From: Loxodes magnus
Lineage: Eukaryota > Ciliophora > Karyorelictea > Loxodida > Loxodidae
Assembly: GCA_946699065.1 (NCBI GenBank)
Contig: CAMPDV010002033.1
Coordinates: 1-64,000 of the forward strand
Length of the DNA stretch: 64,000 bases
Direction: 5' to 3'
Shown: positions 11,668-23,060 of the stretch, in pieces
Numbering within the stretch: position 1 is the first letter of the stretch
How the letters are laid out: every line of letters begins with the position of its first letter
Notes under the pieces: model-generated
Seen by the model: only the letters and a program-made list of their open reading frames with translations
Databases searched by the model: none
Told to the model about the DNA's origin: nothing
Translations under genes and position numbers: made by a program

Positions 11668-13033
11668 ATGAAGGAAATAGTGCAAATTTAAGTAGGTTAA
11701 TGTGGAAATTAAATTGGAAATAAGTTCTGGGAATAAATTTCAAATGAACATGGAATTGATGCTAATGGGAATTATAAAGGAGATATAGATTTATAGCTTA
11801 AAAAAATAAATGCTTATTTTGATGAAACTAAAGGTGGAAGATTTGTTCCTAGATCTATTCTTATTTATCTAGAATCTGGTGCATTAGATTCTATTAAAGC
11901 TAGTACTTTCGGATAATTATTTAAAACTGAAAATTTTATTTTTTGGATAAACAGGTGCAGGTAATAACTGAGCAAAAGGATATTATACTGAAGGAGCTGA
12001 TTTAATAAACTAAGTTTTAGATGTTGTAAGAAAAGAAACTGAAATTTGTGATAGTTTATAAGGATTTCAAATGTCTCATTCTCTAGGAGGAGGAATAGGA
12101 TCTGGATTGGGAAGTCTTATAATATCTAGATTAAAAGAATAATTTCCAGATAAAATAATTTAAACTTTCTCAGTGTTTCCTTCTCCAAAAGTATCTGATA
12201 TAGAATTAGAACCTTATAATACTATCCTTAGTATTAATTAATTAATAGAGAATTCAGATATAGCTATGGTAATAGATAATGAAGCTTTATATAATTAATG
12301 CTTTAGAATTTTAAAATTAACAAATCCAACGTATGGAGATTTAAATCATCTAATAGCAAATGCATTGAGTGGAATAACAACTAGTTTAAGATTTCCGGAG
12401 TGTATAAATAGTGATTTAAGAAAGCTTGCTTGTAATTTAGTTCCTTTTTCAAAAATCCATTTTTTAACTATCAGTCTTTCCCCTTTAAATTCACGTGTAA
12501 GTAGTTAATGATAATAATATAAAGTTCCAGAGTTAACTTAATAAATTTTCAATGCGAGAAACTTAATGTGTGCAGCCGATCCAAGACATGGTCGATATTT
12601 AACAGCAGCCGCCTTTTATAGAGGAAGAGTCTCAGCAAAAGAAATAGATGAGCAGTTGTTGAATGCTTAAAATAGAGGTTCATCTTATTTTATAGAGTGA
12701 ATTCCTAATAGCTTAAAATAATCTATATGCAACATTCCAATAAGATGATTAAGAACTTCAGCTACATTAATAGGAAATAATACTGCAATAAAAGAGAATT
12801 TTATACGAATAGGTTAGCAATTTTCAACTATATTTAATAGAAAATCTTTTATTAAATGATATATTGAGGAAGGTATGGATGAAAACGAGTTTACTGAAGC
12901 AGAATTAAATATAAAAGATTTAATGTCAGAATATTAGAAATATGAAGATGCTGTAGTAGATGAAGATACTGAAGATACTGAAGATAGTGAAATTGAAGAA
13001 AGTGAAAAAAGTGGGGATGAAGAGATACTATGA
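11668..13033 (+). pseudogene. divergent beta-tubulin copy E with a one-base insertion
   Basis: It starts MKEIVQIQVGQCGNQIG and ends in an unusually long acidic, Ser/Thr-rich tail (EDTEDSEIEESEKS...EEIL) with a TGA terminator. TAA/TAG are Gln and TGA fills Trp positions. At 11939-11944 a run of six T replaces five in the other copies and shifts the frame in the FIFGQTGAGNNW motif; after it the frame is open to the end (454 codons without the extra T). Unusual residues include GGGIGSG for the tubulin signature GGGTGSG, and a TGA codon where others have Gly in the CDIPPRG region. Either a pseudogene with one homopolymer lesion or a diverged isotype with a sequence error. Confidence 0.75.
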
Positions 13034-13339
13034 GAATATATACATTAAAGAAATTAAAAAAACATCTTAGTTTATAAGAATCAAATGAATAAACATAAGT
13101 TTAAAATTATATCTTGATATATAAAACTTAATGATTATTGTATTTAAGCTGTCTCAACATTAATTAATTAAAATAAAAAAAGAAGTGGAAAAGATTAAGT
13201 TAAAATAATAAAAATATATAAGTTAATTGGATAAGATAAAATTTAATAATACATCTATAAGTCTTAGATAACTTGTTTTATATATATAAAATAATTTTTT
13301 AATTTTAATCATATTTTAATTAATTAATTTTAAACTAAA
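13034..13339. other. AT-rich 3' flank of beta-tubulin E
   Basis: About 300 bp of A/T-rich DNA with no gene or structured element recognised. Confidence 0.5.
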
Positions 13340-13620
13340 AGAGTTTTTGGACTGCAACTTCTTGCAGTTTAACGACCCCAACACTCCCTTCATGGGATAA
13401 CGGGGATATCCTGTTGCTTTCGAAAAGCAGCTGCCAGGGAGCTCCATCGCTACGGGCAGCCAGGCTTCAAGCCCCTACCAGGAGTGGATAATCAAGAGGA
13501 AGGCGTTCCCTTGCAAAGGTTGGCTTTGACCAGGGACTTTCTTAGCGACAGGAAAGGAACTTGTTCCTAGCCATAAAACCAGAAAGTATGATTCAGAAGG
13601 TCAATCTCAGTTCCCACCAT
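13340..13620. ncRNA. compact GC-rich block with many hairpins, possible structured RNA or retroelement 3' end
   Basis: This 270-bp block is by far the most GC-rich DNA in the window. It contains several perfect stems: ACTGCAA/TTGCAGT around CTTC (13351-13368), GGATA/TATCC (13395-13411), GCTGCC/GGCAGC (13430-13460) and GGAAC/GTTCC around TT (13556-13567). No SRP, RNase P, snRNA or rRNA signature was recognised. It abuts the minus-strand gag-like island (13640-14406), so it could be the 3' untranslated end of that element rather than an independent RNA gene. It also remains open in more than one frame, so coding cannot be excluded. Confidence 0.4.
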
Positions 13621-13639
13621 CATTTTAATTATTTTAATC

Positions 13640-14406
13640 ATATTATAATTTTTTAATTTTTTAATAAAGAAAAAGAGAAAAATTAAATTTATAGTCTTAG
13701 AGAAGAGCTCCACAGTTAACTTCTATTTGTTGCTACTCTCTCCTAAGCTAAAGGATGTCGTAGGACTTCATTAGTCCGACTTCCTTGTCTCCCCCTCAAA
13801 AAATAATTTTCCGTTTAGTTTCTTCTCCAGTTGTTATTCTCCTCGTTGAATCTTGAGTTGTAGAATTTCTTTCTGTAAATTTGTCCTGTCCTTGTTGGTC
13901 AGAAGCAAAAGAGTTCTTCTAATATTTGTTTCTTATTAATTCTTTCAATTTCTGCTTTCTTTCAGCCTTTTCTTCTAGCATATGTAGCACCGGATCTTTC
14001 TACGATAAGAATATATCTTATTTGTCTCTTATTATTAATATTCCGTTTAGATTTCCATTGGAATACTTGTTTATACTTTTTATTATTCTTATTTTTCCTA
14101 AAGTTATTTTATTTCGTATTAAAGTTTAGAAAATTGGAATTGAAACATTTGAGGAATTTCATTCAATTTTTTATAAATTTATTCCAATTTAACTATTTAC
14201 GATTCGAATTTATCGATTGCTTCTTCCAATGAAGCAAATTAATGATCTAGTGATTAAATCAATTCTCCGTACATTTTTTCTAGTTTTTCTATCCTTTATC
14301 TTTGTTATTTTTAATTCGAATTATATATTAGTAATTCGTTGTTACTCAGATTATGCAAAAGCTTCCTTAGATTCTATTTCTTAATATTACTGATGCTCTT
14401 ATTCAT
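13640..14406 (-). pseudogene. gag-like coiled-coil ORF, minus strand
   Basis: Read on the minus strand from an ATG at 14404-14406 (MNKSISNIKKQNLRKLL), the product is helical with heptad-like stretches (LIQSLDHQFASLEEAIDKF; IVKLEQIYKKLNEI). It then has TSIPMEI, matching SIPMEI of the element at 7724-8620, followed by the half-knuckle RCYIC. The remaining knuckle residues (His, last Cys) are not kept in this frame. From about 14000 downwards a different frame (DPVLHMLEEKAERKQKLKEL...) is more protein-like, so a frameshift is likely. It belongs to the same family as the 7.7-kb element and is probably a decayed copy. Confidence 0.4.
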
Positions 14407-14469
14407 TTATTTTAGATTATTATTCTTGTTTTTTTTACGAAAGAGCCAAGAGAGATCTATTTCTTAGGT

Positions 14470-15599
14470 ACCATTTTATATATATAATAATTAATTTTAA
14501 TTTATAAACGAACACTCAATATATTTTTTAAGAACTAATGTGATGGATATTTTTTCATTTATTTATTTGTCTTATCAAATAAAAAAATTTTTGTTACTTT
14601 TATTTATTAATTTTCTTATACCTTTGAATGAATGCCTTTATTTAATTAAATTGAGCTTTTATTTATTATAAATTTTTAAATATATATAAATATAATGATT
14701 GTGAAGTTTTCTTAATGCTTTTCCTTCAATGAAAACTTTTTTAGATGTAAAAATTAAAATTTGTTATCTTATGTCAATTTCATTTTATAAGATTTTTACT
14801 TATAAAACTCAATTTACAAATTTATATAGCACCTCATATTTGCATCTCTGTAAACATTAGTTTAAAAATTCTTAGTGTTCATTTATTTCCTTTTAATAAG
14901 ATATTTAGTTTTAGAGATTCCTACAATGCATATAAGATGTTATTCTACCTTAATAGAAATATTTTTTATTTTATTTTATATTTATACTAGAATATTTCGC
15001 TTTTTATTGATCTATTCTAAATTTTATTAGCTTTTAAATGATTAATAGTTTTTATTAATTAAATATTAGCTTATCATTTATAAAGCTTATAATTAAAAGT
15101 ATTTGACTTAATTGATTTATAATATTATTATTTTCCATAGCTATTTAAGTAATCTCTCATAATTATCAATTTAGATTAATTATATTTTATATTTAACCTA
15201 AATAATTAAGTTCTTAGATTTTATTTAATGCCACAAATTTATTTTTTCAAGTTTTTATTACTTTTAAAAGTTAAAATCTCTAAGTAGTTTCATTTAAACT
15301 TCAAATTATAAGGGTTACTAGAAAATTAAGATTTATACTACACAATATAAACTGAAAAATCATTTCTTTGTATGAATTTTTAGATTTAGAGATTTCTTTT
15401 AAGTTAATCTTAGCTCGATTCTTTAATTTCTTCATAGTAAATATGCCACTTTCTATAATTAAGATTTTAGGATTTAAACTATATAAAAAATTAAAATTAA
15501 ATTGATTGAGATAATTATTAAGCAACTAAAACAATAAAGGAAAATATAATAAAAAAAGGAAATTAAATTATATAATAATTAATAAATCAATTTAATTAT
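14470..15599. other. AT-rich intergenic DNA, no gene seen
   Basis: No coding island, tRNA or repeat was recognised. Short stop-free stretches occur on both strands, as expected by chance. Confidence 0.5.
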
Positions 15600-15909
15600 A
15601 GAGCGTGTAGCAATTTCGATGACGAGCAGCTCTTTAAATTAATTTTATTTATTATTAATAAAAAATTATTATTGGAAATTTCCTCTAGTGCTTCACTTCC
15701 TCGGAAATTCTATCTTCTAATAGAGAATAGCCAGAGTGATGTCCTAAGAGATCTAATTTTCTGGCATCTTTCAGCAACCGTTACTCAATACCTCCAGTTC
15801 TTTCCTGCTTGGCTCCTGTCAATATTTTTGCTCAGTTCGTCGCTCCTGAAGTACATCCTGGTACTTGAGTTTAAGTTAGTCTCAGTTGGAGGATTGCTCC
15901 TCCCTATTT
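15600..15909 (+). repeat. ~310-bp structured repeat, copy 2
   Basis: The copy opens with AGAGCGTGTAGC...GCAGCTCT, whose ends pair (AGAGC/GCTCT), and closes with CAGTTGGAGGATTGCTC. It is homologous along its length to 34154-34465. Shared blocks include CTGGCATCTTTCA and TTCGTCGCTC/TTCATCGCTC. A hairpin at 15849-15866 (AAGTAC-ATCCTG-GTACTT) corresponds to AGGTAC-TTCCTG-GTACC in the other copy, with an A-T to G-C compensatory change. This suggests an RNA structure under selection in the source element, for instance a SINE. The orientation is unknown. Confidence 0.6.
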
Positions 15910-18578
15910 AAAATATAAATATTAAAACATAATTATAAAGCAAAGCTTTAAATATTTAATTCAATTATAATAAAATTAAAATTAATAAATTTATTTAGCC
16001 AACATAAAAAACTTTAAATTATCATGATCAATAATTAATAAAGCTCAAGAACATATTATTATACTTTAAAATTTTTATTTTATAGAAAACTTGGTTGGAA
16101 AAAGGAAAAATAAATTAGATTAAAATTAAAAAAATCTAAACGTTTTTGTAGATTAATAATCAACATATTAACCTAATTTTCTTAGTAAATAATTATTATT
16201 CACATATACTTTTATTATTTTTTCATTACTATTAATATCTCTATAATACTTAATTATCAATAAGCTTTATGTTGCTAGTTTTGTCTCATCAGATTATTAT
16301 TTTCTTCTTTATAAGATTGTTTATTTTATTTTTATGAATGTGAATTTTAATTAGAAGCACTTTCTAACTTCTACTAGCACTTAACTCATTAATCCTATTT
16401 AGAAAATTATATTAACCTAATAATTTCCTTAGCTTAACTTAAATTTTATTTCATTTTGTTCAAAGATAACTTATTTTTATTTAATTCAAATCTTTTAATC
16501 TCTACTTTTTAAAAACAGTGTCTTGAGATTTTTAATCCCGTTATCTTTGAATTTTCATTATAATCTGAGTTTGAAATTAAATGCTTTAATGCTTCAATAT
16601 TAGTTCTTTAGAGGTATAATATAATTTTACTTCTACTTCTAAAGTTGTTGTATCTTAATAATTTCTTAAGATTAACAATATTAGCATTAATAAATTTAGA
16701 AGCTATTTACATCTACTATTCTAAAGCAATTCTAAGCACACAAAGAACCTTATTATCATCTTCCTTTTTAGTTTACTAGTAACTTATACATCTCTTAGTT
16801 TACTTATAGTTCTTAGTTAGATTAACTGATTTTCTAAGTTTCTTAACAAAATTTAGCAAGAAATAATACAATCTCTATTAATTTCATAAGTTATAAGAGA
16901 TTTATTTTTGGAAGAAGCAAGATTAAGAATAGGATGAATAATTTATATCATCCTGCTATCAATAAATTAACATTATAAATTTAGTTAGGCATATATAAAG
17001 AAATTAGATTAATAGCAATCAGGCTATACTGATGAAATTACTAAGCAAAATATTAAAAATTATAGAAAGAAAAGAAGCATTAATTGGAATACAAAATTAA
17101 GAGTTTGGAAATAAGAAAAGCTTTGAAAAAGATACTAATTTGATAAATTCTTAAAAGTTCTCTTATCTTAAAAATTTAAAGACCAATGTTTAAAATCTTG
17201 TAATCTTTCAATACAATTTGCCCATTTAATAATATATTTTTAAAAATAGTTATAAGCTATTTTAATTTGATTTATAGTTTTAGCTTAAATGGTTAATTTA
17301 TATGTAAAAAATAAATTGCGTTAATTTAAGAATCATCTTAGTATGTTAAAATACCTAGAAACATATTTTATGGTATTTCCAAGATCTTTAGTTTCTATAG
17401 CTATTTATTTAATCTAATAAAAGGTTTTTATAGAAGTAAGCAAAACATTTTTTAAATCCTTGATGATTATATTAGAGAAATCCTAAAAAGTCGTAACTAG
17501 AAAAAAATTGAAGGAAAATGATAGAAATCTAATAAATTTTTAACTTTGGTATTATTTTAATCAATTATACCAAACAATTAGAGAATAAGCTACCTATTAT
17601 TTCTCTAATAATTTGCGCCTTCAATTATAAATTTAAAATACTCATTTTATTTAAAAGTTACTTTATTATTACTATTAGACATCAACTCTATTTCCTTGCA
17701 GTTATTTAAATAAAAATCATTTAAAAAGAGATAATAAAATTCTTTAATAACCTTTTTCTGAATGAATCTATTAATTCTCCTTTAAGTATAATCTTCATAT
17801 TCAGATATCTTTTATTTATTCCCCACGTTATTTAGTTAAAATAGCAAGATTAAGTATTTTAGATTTTAAAATGATGTTCTTTATAATTATTGAGTTTTTA
17901 TATAAAATATCAGAATTAAGAACAAATTTTTTCTATATTTGTCTAGAGCAAATCATTTAATCTAAAAAATTATTATTAGTTTGCATTTTTACTCTCAAAG
18001 TAACCAGAAATTTTTATGAAATGAGCATAATAACGGTGATTATATCTTATTGAAAAACTGAATGATTATCATGCATTTACTTATAGAATAGGATTTTATT
18101 TGATAATTTTAACATATTTGATACTTTATTAATAAAGACTTGATAGTTGATAAGCATATTCTTATTCTTTTATTATCTCATACATTTTAAGCATCATTCA
18201 TATATAAACTAAATTAAAGTTTTAGAGTGTTAAATTTAATTTCAACTATTTTGGTTTTTGTTGAATTTTACCTTTGACTTTAAACTATTAAATTTATCTT
18301 AATTACTTCAACCATTTGCTTAAAATTTAATAGTTCATTTATTCAAATTTTTAATAAATTTGCATACTATATTCTCGTAAAACTTAACCTTTTATTTAGG
18401 CTTTTTGGTGCATTTGAGTTTTTTTTTCAGCGTAATTTATTTTTATAATTAGAGCAATTAAAAGTTCTTTTTTATAAATATCTAGTCTTTATGATAAAAA
18501 TTAAAATATCTTTTAGCTTCTTTATTTCAATAATTTCTTTACTTGTAAGTAATAAATAAATTAAGTTTTGTTCTTTAT
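15910..18578. other. AT-rich intergenic DNA, no gene seen
   Basis: About 2.7 kb without recognisable coding composition, tRNA or structured block. Confidence 0.5.
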
Positions 18579-19849
18579 TCACAACAATTCTTCATCTCTT
18601 TCTTCTGACTCTTCTTCTAAAAATGCATCTTGATATTATTAATATTCAGAAATTAAATCTACCATACTAAATTCTGCCTCTGTAAATTCCATTTCACACA
18701 GTCCTTCTCCTATATACTAATGTAAAAAGACTTTTCTATTAAAAATAGTTGAAAAGTCAGTACCTATACGCTTAAATATCTCTTAAATATTGGTATTATT
18801 TCCTAGTAAATAGCTGATGCTTTTACTCATTTAAGTGGAATATCGCAAGCAGATGCTTTTAAGTTATTAGGGATTCATTCTACGAAATAAGAAGTACTTT
18901 TATTCCTTATATTAAGTATCTAATCTTCTACTTCCTTTCCTCAATCTTTTTTCTAAAAATCGTTGTTGCTGATAAATAAAAACCCTTTCTTGGATCTGAA
19001 GCGCATAAAACATTTTTAGCATCCAAAATTTATTAAGTCAACTCTGGAACTGTTAGGTTTCTATATGCTGAACTTTGACGAGCTTTTAAAGGAGATTAAC
19101 TTATGGTTAAAAAATGTAATTTCGGAAAAGGAACTAAATTGTAAGCAAGCTTTCTCAAATCACTATTTAGTCAACCTGGAAATCTCAAACTAGCAGTCCA
19201 CTCATTGCATTAGCTACTAATCAATTCAAATCTTCAAATGTAGGAGTTAGTAGTTTTAATGGCCTTTAGCATATATTAAATAAAGCTTCATTATCTATTG
19301 CTATAACTACACTTAGTTCGATATTAATTAATCTATACTTAAAATTGCATTATAAGTATCTACTACTTTATCTGATACTTTAGAAGAAGGAAAAACTGAA
19401 ATGTCTCTATTATTTTATCTGGAAATTCTTCTTTCAGTTTAGAATTTAAAAAATTCCCATACCTGAACCTGTTCCACCTCCCAGAGAATGAACCATTTAA
19501 AATCCTTATAAAGAGTCACAGAATTCAGTTTCTTTCCTTACAACATCTAAACATAATTTATCAAATCAGCACCTTCAGTTAAAAACCTCTAGCTCAATTA
19601 TTAAAACCACCTGTTAATCCAGCAATTAAATTATCAGGCTTAAATAACTATCCAAATGAACTAGCTCTAATAGAATCCAAAGTACTTGGCTATAAATCAG
19701 TAAGAATAGCTTTAGGTAAATACCTATTTTCTTATCGCCATTAAATTATCAAAGTAATCAATTTCATGTTCTTCTGAAATAAGTTTCCAAAAATCAGTTC
19801 CAATTTAGTTTCCACTCTAGCCAACTTAAATGTGTACTATCTCTCTCAT
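18579..19849 (-). pseudogene. decayed beta-tubulin copy F
   Basis: Minus-strand similarity to beta-tubulin runs from an ATG at 19847-19849 (MREIVHIQVGQSGNQIG) to a tail ending in a TGA at 18579-18581. It has lost segments early on (the region after residue ~35 is shortened), carries several single-base indels, and misses codons in the middle, so no single frame covers it. It is 1,271 nt against 1,338 nt for intact copies. It stands head to head with remnant G (19965-20525). Confidence 0.85.
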
Positions 19850-19964
19850 GCTTGAAGAACTAATGTTTATTCTTTTTTTTAAATAAAGTATAATAAATAC
19901 TGATTAAAAAGTAAACTACTTTAAAAATTATAAAATCACTTTAGTTTATTCCTCTATTTAAATC

Positions 19965-20525
19965 TCTAGTGCTTAAATTAAATAGGCACTAAGTTTTGGG
20001 AATATATTTTGAATGAGCAAGGAATTGATTGATTGGAGTTGAAAATGGAGATTCTTATTTATAATTATAAAGAAAAATTACTTATTTTATCTAAATTAAG
20101 CATTTAAATTCATTCCTAGGCCTATTATTATAGATTTAGAGTCTGATATATTGAATTCTGCTAGGATAGGCCTTTTGGACAATTTTTAAGTAAGATAATT
20201 AATTTTTATTAAGCAGATGCATAATTCCTTTTAAATATTATTTTTATTATTAACCAAGCTGGTAGTATTTGACACTCCTAAAATAATCTAGCAGATTCAA
20301 AAAATTTAATTAATGCTTTACACTATAAATATGATGTGTGAGACTGATCCGAGACATGGTATTTATTTAGCAGCAACAGCAGCCTTAATAAGAAGAATAC
20401 CTGCATGAGAAGTAGATGATTAAATATAAAATGCATAGAGTAAAAGTAAAGCTTACTACATTAATTTAAATTCCTAATAACTTAAAATTATTCTCCTTAA
20501 AAATCTTAGACATTTCAGCTACAAG
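19965..20525 (+). pseudogene. beta-tubulin remnant G with internal deletion
   Basis: Plus-strand similarity to the N-terminal part (CLNQIGTKFWEYILNEQGID, then FIPRPIIIDLES) ends at about 20260. It resumes at about 20330 with MMCETDPRHGIYLAATAA and the DDQ-x-x-NAQ region, ending near 20525. The central half of the gene, including the GGGTGSG loop, is gone. Confidence 0.75.
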
Positions 20526-20529
20526 TTAT

Positions 20530-23060
20530 TTATTTAAAGATAAAAGAAGAAAAAGAGTTTTAAAAAAGAGCCATATCTTAGAGTTTTAAAGATAAAGAGC
20601 AAAAATATCTTAATTAAATAATTAAATTTAATAAAAATACATTTGAACATTTCTTAATTTGAATATCTTTTAGCTAAGTATTTTCCTTTATTTTTAATAA
20701 AGTTTATAATTTATTTCATATGATTGAAATAGTTTACTATTCTTCATTTTAGTTTATTATTTAACTATAATGAAAATAGTCATATAGTAACAGTAATGTA
20801 TGTATGCTATTCTAAAGTATAGTAAGAGTTTAAAATTAAAGAAAAAGAATAAGAATAAAGCGAAAATGTTCTAAGGAAAGAAGATAAATAAGAAGGTTCT
20901 GAAATATATAAAATATAATAAGCTAAAGCTATTTAATAAAAGTTAAACAATAAGTTACTAATTTAAAGTTAAACATTCAGCTTGAAAAAGTATAAGATTA
21001 ATAATTAATTGTTTAGTTATTAGAATACGTATACTTGATATATTTAATTTATAGCTCTCTTAAATTATTATAAGATATAAACTTATATAATAAAGAGACT
21101 AATAATGATGCTAATAAATATTTTATAGGTTTGGTGGTAGCATAGAATAATAATTTTATTAGCTATTTAGTAAAATGTATAATTTATTTATTTTCCTATT
21201 TTAAAGCTATAAAGCATAATTTTGTTTATTTATATATCTAACTAGCAAGAAGTAATTTGATTGCCTTACTAAAATGACTAATGCAATATTCCTTATAAAA
21301 TAGCTAAGATTATTAACTATTTTCTAGTTTAAACTAAAAAGTAGCTTACTTTAATTACACCGATAACGAGTTATATTCACAATTACTCTTTAAGATATTT
21401 AAAGATTAAATTCTATTTTTAGGGTTTCTTTATAAAACATTTAGTATAAGCGAATATTCCTTTAAGGTTAAAGCTTTTATAATTAAATTTTAACTAAAGT
21501 ATAAAAAGAAAGAAAACGTAAGCAAGTCTCATTAATATGAATCTTAGCTAGCATTTTAATTAGAAAACTTGCAATTTAAATGAGTTTTTAAATAAATAAA
21601 TTCTAAATTATTTTAAAAGATAGGGTATATTATGATTTTGAAGGAGTCATTATAACGTATTCTTATATATTTCTTAATGAAACTCTAATCATATGAAATT
21701 GTATTTCTGCTGATTTATATACATCATCACAATATGAATGATTTAGCATAAAATTTAAAACAATTAAACTTATAGATGCTATTGATATAATTTCAAAGCA
21801 TTTAGCTTTCTTTATATAAAATAAAGATAGAAAAATAAAATAACCTAATATACAATTAAAAAGCTTTATCTTTACATACCCTTAAAAGATATATTCATTA
21901 TTAAGCAAACATATTATATTCTTTACATTTTTAAAATCTACTCTAATATCCTATTTCTATACTTCTTAAAAAAACTAAACCAAATTAAAATTTACTTCCA
22001 TACCAGAGCTAATTGCCATTTTATTAAGTAACTTAAATAAACCAAGAGAATTTAGTCTTATTTGAAGTCAAATTTTAAATAATAAAAAGATAATTAAAGC
22101 TTCATAATTTATTTAGAAAATCCTGCAGAAATAAAGCAATCAAAAATGATTTATTTTAATAACTATTATTAAAATTATAGCATCTGAATCTAAACTTTCT
22201 CTATATAAGTATAACTAAAAGAAATTAATTAATTTAAGTCTTAAATTAAAATAAAAAGTAAATTAACTTTTATTAACTAGATAAAGAAGCTTTCTTTAAA
22301 TATCATAAATCAAAAGAATTCCTTTCTTTCATTCATATCTTTTAAGAATAATTTCGTATAATTTTAAATCCCATTTTCATGTTCAAATGCTAGTTCTGCT
22401 TTTAATTAATTAATAAAAAAATAAGTTAGGTAATCAATTTACCTTAAGAATGGAATTTAAATTAATCTTATATTTATAGATGTAAAATAGATTTAATGTA
22501 TATAATGGTATATTTGCAAACTTTAAACTTATAACAACATAGCTTTAGATGGTTTTAGATACTTTTACTTAAAGAGAAAAAATAGTAAGAGATAGCTTAT
22601 TAAAGGAATTAAAGAGCAAACTAAATTTCTTTAAAAATCTCTAAATAATTAAAATTAAAGCATTTTTTATTTTAGCCTTTCTTTTCTTAAAGCTTAATAG
22701 TGTATTTGAGGAATAATTAAAGAAATGCTTATACTTATTTTAAATTTAATTCATAATGCTTTTGCTTGCTTATTTTATAAGGTTTAAATCACGAACTATG
22801 AAAATTTAGTATCCAGTTCATAAATTAATAAAGCATAGACTGCTATTAATTTTAAAAATATACTACTTACTTATGGAATTTTGCCTTAATGGTAGGTTGA
22901 TTGAATATATTTAGCTGTTTGGTTATTTTGGATTTAATATTTATAGTTTATAAGCATCTGTTAATAGGTAATTAACTAATACTGGTTAGGAGGTTTTAAA
23001 GTTAATAGGTTCTCATAAATTAAATCTATTTATTTTTTATTTTATACCTTTATAGTTTAA
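20530..23060. other. AT-rich intergenic DNA upstream of the large membrane gene
   Basis: No gene was recognised. The last 100 bp before 23061 are the likely promoter and 5' leader of the long gene, but no specific motif can be named. Confidence 0.5.

Noticed and set aside
13340..13620. SRP RNA, RNase P RNA or snRNA
   Set aside because: None of the conserved sequence blocks of these RNAs that I know could be found. It is kept only as an unclassified structured block.
13926..14129. 67-codon plus-strand ORF
   Set aside because: It is antisense to the gag-like minus-strand reading, which has the better composition and a homologue.
15301..15525. 74-codon minus-strand ORF
   Set aside because: Biased AT composition and no similarity to anything else in the window. 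Not separable from chance.
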